A stretch of DNA of 42,885 nt from Paraburkholderia bryophila (GTDB lineage Bacteria > Pseudomonadota > Gammaproteobacteria > Burkholderiales > Burkholderiaceae), in assembly GCF_003269035.1 (NCBI RefSeq), contig NZ_QLTK01000045.1, positions 1 through 42,885 on the forward strand, given 5' to 3'. Position 1 is the stretch's first letter; each line of letters starts with the position of its first letter. Made by a program: the position numbers and the translations under genes. Shown here piece after piece: positions 23,423 through 31,283 of this stretch. The notes under the pieces were generated by a model. That model was not told the origin of the DNA and searched no databases. It saw only the letters and a program-made list of their open reading frames with translations.

Positions 23423-24459
23423 AAACCGTCGTTACCGTGACCCCCAATCCTGCGCTCGATCAGACCGTGCGCGTGGCCAACCTCAAGCTCGGCGAGGTCA
23501 ATCTGGCGGCGTCGCTCGAATTCAATGCCGGCGGCAAAGGTGTGAATGTGGCCGGATGTCTGGCCGACTACGGCATCACGACGATCGCCACCGGCCTGCT
23601 AGGTTCAGAGGATGCCGAAGCATTCGCTGCGATGTTCACGGAGAAGCGGATCGCCGACCGCTTCGTGCGGATTGACGGACGCCCGCGCATCAACGTGAAA
23701 CTCGTCGACACGGCGCGCAACGAAACCACCGACATCAACCTCGCGACCTCGCAGCCCACCGTGGCCGATGTCGCGGCGCTGGAGCAACGCATTGCCGAAC
23801 TGGCCGTGCCGGGCCGCTGGTTCGTCATGGCGGGCAGCTTGCCGCCGGGCGTCGACGTGTCGTTCTATCGCCGCGTCACGCGCAGCTTGCATGCGGCAGG
23901 TGCACGGGTTGCGCTGGATACGAGCGGCACGCCGCTGGCCGACATGCTGGGCACCGCCGAAGCTGGCGATCTGCCGGATCTGGTGAAGCCGAACCGCGCG
24001 GAACTGGAGGCGGCGCTGGGCCGCACGCTTCTTGACGACGATGCGCTGATCCGCGCCGCCTGCGAGCTGCTCGAGCGCGGGATTGCCTACGTCGTGGTGT
24101 CGCTGGGCGAGCGCGGCGCGTTGGGGGTGACCCGCGCAGATGTGGAGTCTTCCACGAACGCAACCGCCAGTGCGACCGCCTACGAAGGTTGGCGCGCGGC
24201 GCCGTTGCGGGTGCCGGTTGCGAGCACCGTCGGCGCGGGCGACGCGCTCGTCGCCGGTTTGATCGCCAGCCTCGTCGAGGCGCGGCCGTGGCCGGAACTC
24301 GGCCGGCGCGCGACGGCGTTCGCGGCGGGCAAGCTCGCACGCGTCGGCCCTCATCTGCCCGATCATGCGCGCCTCGACGCGCTCGCCGCGCAAGTCGACA
24401 TCGTCAGCTTCAGCGTCGCTGCGGATTCGCTGTGCGTCACCCATCATCAAGCCGTGTAA
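23419..24459 (+). CDS. fruK: 1-phosphofructokinase
   Basis: A 346-residue PfkB-family sugar kinase that converts fructose 1-phosphate, produced by the fructose PTS, to fructose 1,6-bisphosphate with ATP. Visible features are the N-terminal VTVTPNPALDQTVRV typical of FruK, the substrate-binding FNAGGKGVNVAGCLAD (PfkB signature 1), LVKPNRAELEAALGR, and STVGAGDALVAGL with catalytic Asp275 (PfkB signature 2). The start at 23419 overlaps the fruB stop, indicating translational coupling. A loop around residues 240-255 (SSTNATASATAYEG) is longer than in many FruK proteins. It acts in the cytoplasm. Confidence 0.95.
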   Translation: MKTVVTVTPNPALDQTVRVANLKLGEVNLAASLEFNAGGKGVNVAGCLADYGITTIATGLLGSEDAEAFAAMFTEKRIADRFVRIDGRPRINVKLVDTARNETTDINLATSQPTVADVAALEQRIAELAVPGRWFVMAGSLPPGVDVSFYRRVTRSLHAAGARVALDTSGTPLADMLGTAEAGDLPDLVKPNRAELEAALGRTLLDDDALIRAACELLERGIAYVVVSLGERGALGVTRADVESSTNATASATAYEGWRAAPLRVPVASTVGAGDALVAGLIASLVEARPWPELGRRATAFAAGKLARVGPHLPDHARLDALAAQVDIVSFSVAADSLCVTHHQAV

Positions 24460-24472
24460 GCCAGAGAGAGCA

Positions 24473-26257
24473 ATGGACAAGCTGATTGGACTGGTATCGT
24501 CCCCGCAACAAAGCGCAGCGCCGATGGTCGCGGCGCAAGCCCTCAATCGCGCCGCACAGAAGCGCGGCGCCCGGCTCACGATCGAGACGCGCAGTGCGCT
24601 CGGCGTGGAGCATCCGCTGAGCCCCGCCGAGATCGCCGGCGCGCGAACCGTGCTGATCGCAGCCGACGCGACGGATCACGTCGACGAGACGCCGTTCGCT
24701 GGCAAGACCATTCATCGTGTTTCGCTCGACGATGCCATTCGCGAGGCCGATGCGGTGCTGGCGCGTGCCGCAGCCGGCAGCGTGGCGGCAGGTGTGCCCA
24801 CGTCGGCGGCGCCGGGCAAGCTCAGGATCGTCGCGATTACCTCGTGTCCGACCGGCATCGCTCACACCTTCATGGCGGCCGAAGGTCTCGCGCAAGGCGC
24901 GAAGTCGCTGGGTCACGAGATTCACGTCGAGACCCAAGGCTCGGTTGGCGCGCAGAACACGCTGAGCGACGAGCAGATCGCGGCGGCAGATCTGGTGGTG
25001 ATCGCCGCCGATACCCAGGTCGACAAAAGCCGCTTCCGAGGCAAACGGCTTTATGAAACCGGCACCAAAGGCGCCATCGGCAAGGGAGCGGCACTGATTG
25101 CCAAGGCGATCGAGCAAGCCGGTATCGAAGGGGGCACGCAAGGCGCTGCTTCGGCCGGCGCAGCGGGTGCATCGAGTCCGACAGGCGCCGCACTCGCCGA
25201 TCAGGTCGCGGCCGCCAAGAAACAGCGCTCGGCGAAATCGTCCGGCCCGTACCGCCACCTCATGACCGGCGTGTCGTTCATGCTGCCGTTCGTCGTTGCA
25301 GGGGGCCTGCTGATCGCGATTTCCTTCGCGCTGGGCGGCATCTACGCGTTCGACGACGCACACAAAGGCACCCTCGCGTGGGCGCTGTTCCAGATCGGAG
25401 CGAAATCGGCCTTTGCGCTGATCGTACCGGTGCTGTCCGGCTACATCGCCTATTCGATCGCAGACCGGCCCGGCATTACGCCCGGCATGGTCGGCGGGAT
25501 GCTCGCCGCCAGTCTCGGCGCAGGCTTTCTCGGCGGCATCATTTCCGGTTTTCTCGCCGGTTACACGGCGCTCCTGATCAGCCGCAAACTGAAATTGCAT
25601 CGCAACCTCGAAGGCCTCAAGCCGGTGCTGATCATTCCGCTTGTATCAACGCTGGTCGTCGGGCTGCTGATGATCTACGTGGTCGGCACACCCGTCGCGA
25701 CAGCTCTGCACGGCCTCGAAAACTGGCTGCGCTCGATGCAGACCGGCAGCGCGGTCACGCTCGGCCTGCTGCTCGGCGCAATGATGGCATTCGACATGGG
25801 CGGTCCGGTCAACAAGGCCGCCTACGCATTCAGCACGGGCCTGATCGCGAGTCAGGTGTACACGCCGATGGCGGCCGCCATGGCGGCCGGCATGACACCG
25901 CCGCTCGGCATCGCGCTCGCTACATGGGTTTTCCGCAACCGCTTCCTGAAGGACGAACGCGAAGCCGGCAATGCAGCCGCGGTGCTCGGCATGGCGTTCA
26001 TTACTGAAGGCGCGATTCCGTTCGCGGCTCGCGATCCGATGCGGATCATTCCGGCGTGCGTGGTGGGTTCAGCGATTACGGGCGCCATTTCGATGGCGTC
26101 GAGCGTTGAACTGAAAGTGCCGCACGGCGGCATTTTCGTGCTGCCGATTCCCAACGCCGTCACGCATCTGGGCATGTATGTGGTGGCGATCGCGGTGGGG
26201 ACGATCGTTACGGCCCTTGCAGTGGGATTGCTGAAGCGCCCTGTCGCGGCGGCCTGA
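24473..26257 (+). CDS. fruA: Fructose PTS permease EIIB'BC
   Basis: A 594-residue membrane permease that transports fructose with phosphorylation to fructose 1-phosphate. The order is IIB' (about 1-100), IIB (about 118-215) and IIC (about 255-590). The active-site Cys125 lies in SCPTGIAHTFMAAEGL, the IIB phosphorylation loop. The IIB' domain begins LIGLVSSPQQSAAP and lacks a Cys in that place, so it cannot take phosphate, as in other FruA proteins with a degenerate first domain. IIC shows many membrane helices and the conserved MAFDMGGPVNKAAYAF and EGAIPFAARDP. The start at 24473 follows GAGAGAG and fruK by 13 bases. Confidence 0.95.
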   Translation: MDKLIGLVSSPQQSAAPMVAAQALNRAAQKRGARLTIETRSALGVEHPLSPAEIAGARTVLIAADATDHVDETPFAGKTIHRVSLDDAIREADAVLARAAAGSVAAGVPTSAAPGKLRIVAITSCPTGIAHTFMAAEGLAQGAKSLGHEIHVETQGSVGAQNTLSDEQIAAADLVVIAADTQVDKSRFRGKRLYETGTKGAIGKGAALIAKAIEQAGIEGGTQGAASAGAAGASSPTGAALADQVAAAKKQRSAKSSGPYRHLMTGVSFMLPFVVAGGLLIAISFALGGIYAFDDAHKGTLAWALFQIGAKSAFALIVPVLSGYIAYSIADRPGITPGMVGGMLAASLGAGFLGGIISGFLAGYTALLISRKLKLHRNLEGLKPVLIIPLVSTLVVGLLMIYVVGTPVATALHGLENWLRSMQTGSAVTLGLLLGAMMAFDMGGPVNKAAYAFSTGLIASQVYTPMAAAMAAGMTPPLGIALATWVFRNRFLKDEREAGNAAAVLGMAFITEGAIPFAARDPMRIIPACVVGSAITGAISMASSVELKVPHGGIFVLPIPNAVTHLGMYVVAIAVGTIVTALAVGLLKRPVAAA

Positions 26258-26265
26258 TCTCTCCA

Positions 26266-26604
26266 ATGCCGCTCATCAGATCAGGCTCCACGCCGACCAT
26301 GGCAGAAAATGTCAACGAAACGTATCGCGGGTATCAGCTGGTCATCGAGGCGGCGCCGCACGAGAACGGCGCAGTCACACTACGCCGCACGATTGCGCGG
26401 CGTCTGGGCCAACGCCTGCTCGTCGAACATGAACACAACGAAACAGCGTTGCATCCGGCGAGCGGGACCGTCAGCCTGACGGTCACCGCTCTGCGCGACG
26501 CGCGCGAAGCGGTCGATCGATTACTGGGAGGCTGGCATTCTCACTACACACACGGCGCGAATGTGTTTGCCGGCGATGGATGCGCCAGCGTCTGGCAGGA
26601 ATAA
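26266..26604 (+). CDS. Small hypothetical protein downstream of fruA
   Basis: A 112-residue hydrophilic protein beginning eight bases after fruA on the same strand; an internal ATG at 26299 (MAENVNETYRGYQLVIEAAP) is an equally good start. The sequence has alternating strands with RGYQLVIEAAPHENGAVTLRR and a helix RDAREAVDRLLGGWHSHY, but I do not recognise a family. There is no signal peptide or membrane segment. It could be carried along at the end of the fru operon, or be an independent gene. Confidence 0.6.
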   Translation: MPLIRSGSTPTMAENVNETYRGYQLVIEAAPHENGAVTLRRTIARRLGQRLLVEHEHNETALHPASGTVSLTVTALRDAREAVDRLLGGWHSHYTHGANVFAGDGCASVWQE

Positions 26605-26744
26605 CCGGCGACCAGGTTTCGTCAGGGAGTTGCGGCCGCTCTTTTGTTGGAACCGTGCAGAACTGAACGAACCGCTGACCTTGCCATTACAGTCGGGCGT
26701 TCAGAGCGAGCCCGCCCACAGGATAAGCTCGCTGCCCGCCCATC

Positions 26745-27869
26745 CTAGAACCGATGCCTGATCCCCGCCAGCAGAAGATTCTGCACCTGACTGGTTGAAG
26801 GCGCATTCAAAAAGATATCAGCAACAGCGTGCGGTCCGCTTACATGCTGCACGACGTCAAACAGATAAACATCCGTTCGCTTGGACAAAAAGTAGTCGAG
26901 GCTGAGCATGGCCGTATTCCAATGCGGATTGGCATCCAGCCCGCCGTATTTCCCCTGTGTGTAAGTATAAGATCCGCCCAGCATCAGCGCAGGCGTCAGA
27001 TACCAGGAAAGCGAAGTCCCAAAATTGGTCAATCTCAGGCTCGAGCCGTCCAGGTACGAAAAATGAATCTGGTCGATAAGCATGCTCCACCTGACCCCAT
27101 GGCCGAAGTCGTAAGAACCGGCGACACCGTAATTGCGCTGCCGATCCACGCCGACGTTGCTGTTCAGCGGACTCGTGTGAAACAGCTCAAACGGCGCACC
27201 GAGATAGTCGTCAGTCACCGCACCGTTTGGATGGGCGATACCGGGCGAGTCGAGTTCGACATAAGCTGCTCCCAGTTTCAGACCTCCCGATTGGTAACCC
27301 ACGCCCGCACTGAATGCACGATTCACCGAAAACTGTCCAGCCGCATTGCTAAACGCGTATAGCGCCTCGGCACTGATGCCGCCGAATGTCGGGCTCGTGT
27401 ACTTGACTGAATTGCTGTAACGCCAGCTGCCCATCAGGTTATCGGCATCGCCCGGATTGGCAGCGAGGCCGGAGGCCACGCTCGGCGCAGCAAAGGGGGC
27501 GATGTAGTCCCAGAACATGTCGTATTGCCGACCGAACGTAACGGTACCCAGCGAGCGATCACTGAGTCCGACAAACGCTTGCCGCCCGAACATCCGGCCG
27601 CCCTGCTGGAACTTCCCGCTCGTGATGTCGAAACCATTTTCAAGTGTTGCTACGGCCTGCACGCCGCCGCCGAGGTCCTCCGCGACCTTGAAACCGAGCC
27701 GGTTGTTCTGGTTGGTGCCACCCAACATTTTCACACTGGCGGAGCCACCCTCGTTGCTGACCCACCCGACACCCTCGGATAACAGTCCATACAGGGTAAC
27801 GCTACTTTGCGCCCACGCAGTCCCCGCGAATGAAGCAAAAACCGCCCCTGCGACAATGCAACGTCTCAT
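26745..27869 (-). CDS. Outer membrane porin (Burkholderia type, Gram-negative porin family)
   Basis: A 374-residue general porin. A signal peptide of about 20 residues (MRRCIVAGAVFASFAGTAWA, cleavage before QSSVTLYG) leads into the typical first strand VTLYGLLSEGVGWV. NRLGFKVAEDLGGGVQAVATLENGF, FGRQAFVGLSDRSLGTVTFGRQYD and the C-terminal strand ending GIRHRF with terminal Phe are the family hallmarks of trimeric 16-stranded barrels in beta-proteobacteria. It allows diffusion of small hydrophilic solutes through the outer membrane. It lies between the fru operon and the IclR-linked island and is transcribed alone; which substrate it serves cannot be told. Confidence 0.95.
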   Translation of the reverse strand: MRRCIVAGAVFASFAGTAWAQSSVTLYGLLSEGVGWVSNEGGSASVKMLGGTNQNNRLGFKVAEDLGGGVQAVATLENGFDITSGKFQQGGRMFGRQAFVGLSDRSLGTVTFGRQYDMFWDYIAPFAAPSVASGLAANPGDADNLMGSWRYSNSVKYTSPTFGGISAEALYAFSNAAGQFSVNRAFSAGVGYQSGGLKLGAAYVELDSPGIAHPNGAVTDDYLGAPFELFHTSPLNSNVGVDRQRNYGVAGSYDFGHGVRWSMLIDQIHFSYLDGSSLRLTNFGTSLSWYLTPALMLGGSYTYTQGKYGGLDANPHWNTAMLSLDYFLSKRTDVYLFDVVQHVSGPHAVADIFLNAPSTSQVQNLLLAGIRHRF

Positions 27870-28147
27870 CTTTATTCCTCCAGTTGAATTTATTGTTTCA
27901 CTTAGGTTAACTAATTACCTTGCTCGTCATTTTTTGAAGAAAGTCCATGTCGACTGCAGGCTTAACATTGGCTCAATGATTTCCAGCAACGCACCATGCC
28001 ACGCGCGGCCGAAGCCCGGCATGGCATCCAGCAGGGGGCGATAGCGTGAATAGCCAGATTACCGCGGCCCCCTGAAAGTCCGGATGGCCGCGATGAGTTC
28101 GAGTGTCAGGCGACCGGCATCAATGCCACGCCTGCTCAATCAAGCAC
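27870..28147. other. Porin upstream region
   Basis: These 278 bases hold the porin promoter region. Close to its start is AT-rich DNA with an imperfect dyad near 27893-27909 (AGGTTAAC-T-AATTACCT), possibly an operator. No gene is supported; the far part also contains the downstream region of the convergent-side transporter gene at 28148. Confidence 0.4.
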
Positions 28148-29455
28148 TCAGGTCAGCTCGCGGTGAGCCATTTCTTTTATGCCGATCAGCGCAAGCAATG
28201 CTGCGGCACCGGAGAATACGACCAGCCAGGCAGGCGAAGCGACCGATCCTGATTCCTTGATTAACCAGGTGGAGATGAAAGGCGTAAAGCCGCCGAATAC
28301 GCCAGCAATCGCATTGGCGAGCGCCGCGCCAACCGCGCGTGTGGCGGTAGGAAACAGTTCCGCCACGGTCGCGGGCACAGCGCCATTAAACCCGACGACA
28401 ACAGCCGTGAGCAGCATCTGTATCGCGAAGAAAGTCGGAAAAGAGACGCCCGATGCAATCAGCCCGTACATCGGATACGCCAGCACCACCAGCAGCACGG
28501 CGCAGATCAGCATCTGCCGCCGGCGACCGTACAGGTCGGACAGCAACCCCACGACCGGTGCTCCGACCACCGTCAGTGCAAGTGCGCAGGTGTTGGCCCA
28601 AAGCGCCATCGAGCGTGGGATCGCGCCGTACAACTGGGCATATGAAGGCATATACACGGTCACCATGTAGGACGCCATCAGCAACGGCAAACAGATACAC
28701 GCGGCCCTGAGCAGCAGAGCCGGAAACGCCGTCTGATTCTGTGGCACGTCCCCGGTCGGTTGCGATCTGAATTTTGGCGGCTCCTCGACGTTACGTCGCA
28801 TATACAAACCAACAGGAATCAGGGCTGCTCCCAGAAGAAACGGAATCCGCCATCCCCAGTCAGTCATCTGCTCAGGGCTCAGCGCCGTGCTTACGCACGC
28901 GGCCACCCCAGAGCCCAGCAACAAACCGCCGGACACGCTCGCGAGCAGAAGTCCACCGTAAAAGCCTCTGCGGCCGGGTTTGGCCCATTCAGCGAGGAAC
29001 GCCGCGGCATTGCCCCATTCGCCACCGGCGGCAAGACCCTGCAACAGACGCGCAACCAGCAGCACCAGCGGCGCGGCGATGCCGATGTGAGCATAGGTCG
29101 GCACCACTCCTATCGCGATCGTGCCGACGGCCATCATCAGGATCGTGAGAGTAAGTACCGCTTTACGTCCGATGATGTCGCCCATCCGGCCAAGCAGAAT
29201 GCTGCCCAGCGGGCGCGCGATGAATCCGGCCCCGAAGGCGCCGAAAGTTTGCAGCAGACCGATGTACTGCCCGGAGGCGGGAAAGAACTGCTTTGCGAGC
29301 AGCGTCGCGAGAAAGCCATAAACGCCGAAGTCATACCATTCCAGCGTGTTGCCGATGATCCCGGCCGCTACCGCCCGCCGACGCTCAGGAGCTGTCCGGC
29401 CAGGCGCTTGGGCAAATGAGCCTGGTTGGGCAGCAAGACTGTGTTCGTTAGTCAT
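28148..29455 (-). CDS. MFS transporter, metabolite:H+ symporter (MHS) type
   Basis: A 435-residue permease with twelve predicted membrane helices. IIGNTLEWYDFGVYGFLATLLAKQFFP at the N-terminus and LGRMGDIIGRKAVL in the helix 2-3 loop are signatures of the MHS family (KgtP, ProP, ShiA relatives), which import organic acids and related compounds with protons. DLYGRRRQM occurs in the helix 8-9 loop. I choose the ATG at 29455 (MTNEHS) because AAGGA precedes it; a GTG at 29482 is also in frame. Two tandem palindromes at 29522-29555, 67 bases upstream, match those before the cupin and CoA-transferase genes, so import of the island's substrate is its likely job (inference). Confidence 0.92.
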   Translation of the reverse strand: MTNEHSLAAQPGSFAQAPGRTAPERRRAVAAGIIGNTLEWYDFGVYGFLATLLAKQFFPASGQYIGLLQTFGAFGAGFIARPLGSILLGRMGDIIGRKAVLTLTILMMAVGTIAIGVVPTYAHIGIAAPLVLLVARLLQGLAAGGEWGNAAAFLAEWAKPGRRGFYGGLLLASVSGGLLLGSGVAACVSTALSPEQMTDWGWRIPFLLGAALIPVGLYMRRNVEEPPKFRSQPTGDVPQNQTAFPALLLRAACICLPLLMASYMVTVYMPSYAQLYGAIPRSMALWANTCALALTVVGAPVVGLLSDLYGRRRQMLICAVLLVVLAYPMYGLIASGVSFPTFFAIQMLLTAVVVGFNGAVPATVAELFPTATRAVGAALANAIAGVFGGFTPFISTWLIKESGSVASPAWLVVFSGAAALLALIGIKEMAHRELT

Positions 29456-29521
29456 GTCACAGCAATCCTTGTCTGGGGCCACGGCCTGGTCGCGAGGCGG
29501 ACCGGCCCGGCCTGGTTATGT

Positions 29522-29555
29522 ATCGCCACAGCGAATAGTTATTCGCATTGGCGTA
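29522..29555. promoter_or_regulatory. Tandem 14-bp palindromes before the MHS transporter
   Basis: Two sites, ATCGC-CACA-GCGAA (29522-29535) and TTCGC-ATTG-GCGTA (29542-29555), lie exactly 20 bases apart centre to centre. They match the consensus TTCGC-N4-GCGAA found in pairs at two other promoters of this island. Position before a transporter gene transcribed leftward suggests an operator for the island's IclR regulator (inference). Confidence 0.7.
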
Positions 29556-29660
29556 TTCTGACGATGCCAAACCAGAGCGATATAGGGATGTTCCCTGTGT
29601 CGCGTAAAGGGTCGACTTCTAGGGAAAACCTTGATGTGCGTCCTGACTTGGTCATGACTA

Positions 29661-29700
29661 TTATTCGCCAATACGTATTTACATTCGCATTGGCGAATAA
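29661..29700. promoter_or_regulatory. Tandem 14-bp palindromes before the cupin gene, within a long inverted repeat
   Basis: TTCGC-CAAT-ACGTA (29664-29677) and TTCGC-ATTG-GCGAA (29684-29697) are 20 bases apart. The outer arms also form a perfect 12-base inverted repeat, TTATTCGCCAAT (29661-29672) and ATTGGCGAATAA (29689-29700). The pair ends 36 bases before the cupin start at 29737. Confidence 0.75.
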
Positions 29701-29736
29701 AATCCTCCACTGATCTACCTCAAGGAAGCAGACTCC

Positions 29737-30132
29737 ATGCAAAGCAAATTCGTCGTCCGGCCCTCGGACGTACCGTCATACAGTCCCGCCAATCACGAAG
29801 GCACGAAGAACTACCGGCTCGTCGCTCCGGGCGTCAACGGCGCTCAGTTCATGGAGATTATCTACGGAGATATCGAACGCCACGCGGGCGCGGTGGCGCA
29901 TGCCCATCCCGGCATGGAACAGGCAGCCTATGTGATCGAAGGGGAAGCGACTGCTGAGATCGACGGCGTGCGTCACCACATCTCGACGGGCGACCTGATG
30001 TTCTTCCCCGCAGGCGTTTTTCATGACATTCAGGTCATCAGCGAGCGGATCAGGCTGCTCGTGATCTATTCACCACCGTACGGCGAAGCACCGGAGAAAG
30101 TCATCCGGCGCGAGAGCGAAGCCCAGTCCTGA
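29737..30132 (+). CDS. Cupin-domain protein
   Basis: A 131-residue single-domain cupin. Cupin motif 1 is visible as HAGAVAHAHPGMEQAAYVIEGEA (metal-binding His, His and Gln/Glu positions) and motif 2 as GDLMFFPAGVFHDIQV, with its His. Such small cupins act as dioxygenases, isomerases or binding proteins; the metal site looks intact. The start at 29737 follows AAGGAAG. It is transcribed toward the IclR gene (convergent) and has its own pair of operator-like palindromes, so it belongs to the same probable regulon as the CoA-dependent genes. Its reaction is unknown; a sensor or enzyme acting on the island substrate before activation is possible. Confidence 0.85.
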   Translation: MQSKFVVRPSDVPSYSPANHEGTKNYRLVAPGVNGAQFMEIIYGDIERHAGAVAHAHPGMEQAAYVIEGEATAEIDGVRHHISTGDLMFFPAGVFHDIQVISERIRLLVIYSPPYGEAPEKVIRRESEAQS

Positions 30133-30203
30133 GGCATCGATAGTTTGACGGGAGACCGCCGGCGCCGCATAAGCGCCGCGGCCTGCGCAAGGGGCACGCA
30201 GCA

Positions 30204-30941
30204 CTAGCGCTGCCGGTCGCCCAATATCCGGCATGCCTCGATGACCTGCGCCGCCGCACGTTCGAGCTTGTCCTCCATCCGGTCCGCGGGACCTGCCACG
30301 GTAATGACATGCACGGCGTTGTTCCAGATGAACGGACTCGACACGGTGACCACGCCCGCCAGACTCTCCTCCCGGTTGAGGAACCAGCCACGGCTTTTCG
30401 ACTGATTGATATCGGCGGCGAGTTTGCTTTTCGCTGTGAGCGTCTTGCTGGTCAGGCGGCTCAACTCCGCCGACTGCAGAAACTCATGGAACGCCTCCGG
30501 CGCTAGCGTGCTGAGGAAAGCCTTGCCCGCCGAAGTGGCATGCAGGCTGCGGATTTCCGAGCCGACGGTGACCGAGAAGCGGATCGGATGTTCAGGCTCC
30601 AGCACCTGCAGGTAAAGAACCTGCATGCCGGTTGCCTTCGCCAAGGTCACTGTTTCCCCCAACGAATCCCTTATCCCTTCGAGCAGAGGCGTGGCGCGCT
30701 GGACCAGCGAATCGTGCGCCACGATGACCTCGCAGACGCTGTAGAGCAGCCGGGTCGGGTAGTAACCGGCGCGCGGGCCGGTTTCATACACGTAGCCGCG
30801 CGCTTCCAGCGCATGAATCACGTCATGACAGCTGGAGATTGGAATGCCGAGCAGACGCGTCATGTCCGTCAGCGAAAGCGGGCGCTTCTCGGACGCGAAC
30901 ATCTCGAAGACATCCAGGGTTCGTTCAACGATCTTGGACAT
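30204..30941 (-). CDS. IclR-family transcriptional regulator
   Basis: A 245-residue IclR regulator. The N-terminal winged HTH covers about residues 3-65 (MSKIVERTLDVFEMFASEKRP; LTDMTRLLGIPISSCHDVIHALEARGYV). The C-terminal effector domain covers about 75-240 and contains LHATSAGKAFLS and SRGWFLNREESLAGVVTVSSPF, which are family hallmarks. I start at MSKIVERT (30941); the open frame extends 26 codons upstream without domain content. It sits between the cupin and CoA-transferase genes. Paired 20-base-spaced palindromes in front of three neighbouring transcription units, a form IclR proteins are known to bind as multimers, make it the likely controller of the island. The effector is unknown, probably the substrate or its CoA ester. 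Confidence 0.93.
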   Translation of the reverse strand: MSKIVERTLDVFEMFASEKRPLSLTDMTRLLGIPISSCHDVIHALEARGYVYETGPRAGYYPTRLLYSVCEVIVAHDSLVQRATPLLEGIRDSLGETVTLAKATGMQVLYLQVLEPEHPIRFSVTVGSEIRSLHATSAGKAFLSTLAPEAFHEFLQSAELSRLTSKTLTAKSKLAADINQSKSRGWFLNREESLAGVVTVSSPFIWNNAVHVITVAGPADRMEDKLERAAAQVIEACRILGDRQR

Positions 30942-31137
30942 GCAGCAGAACCTCAGTATGAAAGTGCAACATTCTAGCCGCCTGGACCCGCCATGAGACC
31001 GTCCATGAGGGCGCAGCAAGGCATCCGGGCGCCCGCCCAGCCCGGATGCCCGCCCGTGTCATCCGCGGCATTAGGGAAACTACGAGGCGCTCAAGCACCT
31101 CACCTGCTTGTGAAGTCCTGTTTCAACGGGTAGGATT

Positions 31138-31171
31138 ATCGCATAGGCGAAGTTTACTTCGCTATCGCGAA
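31138..31171. promoter_or_regulatory. Tandem 14-bp palindromes before the CoA-transferase operon
   Basis: ATCGC-ATAG-GCGAA (31138-31151) and TTCGC-TATC-GCGAA (31158-31171) repeat the TTCGC-N4-GCGAA pattern with the same 20-base spacing. They lie 112 bases before the start at 31284, at the head of the six-gene run to 38670. Confidence 0.75.
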
Positions 31172-31283
31172 TTTAATGAAAACCCAGGCGATGCGCTCCG
31201 GTTTATACCGGATCGCGCCGAGCAATGACGCGACTACCGCTGCGCATGGCGAACATGCCCGGACACGATCAGGAGAAAGCAGG

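Noticed and set aside
24437..25600. Long minus-strand open frame opposite fruA (387 codons)
   Set aside because: Antisense to the well-supported fruA and lacking any domain; a shadow frame.
27893..27909. AGGTTAAC/AATTACCT dyad before the porin as an operator
   Set aside because: The arms match imperfectly and a random AT-rich dyad is likely; noted but not reported as a site.
30160..30178. Stem-loop CGGCGC/GCGCCG between cupin and IclR genes as a terminator
   Set aside because: Convergent location fits, but there is no following T tract and the loop is loose; not supported as an intrinsic terminator.
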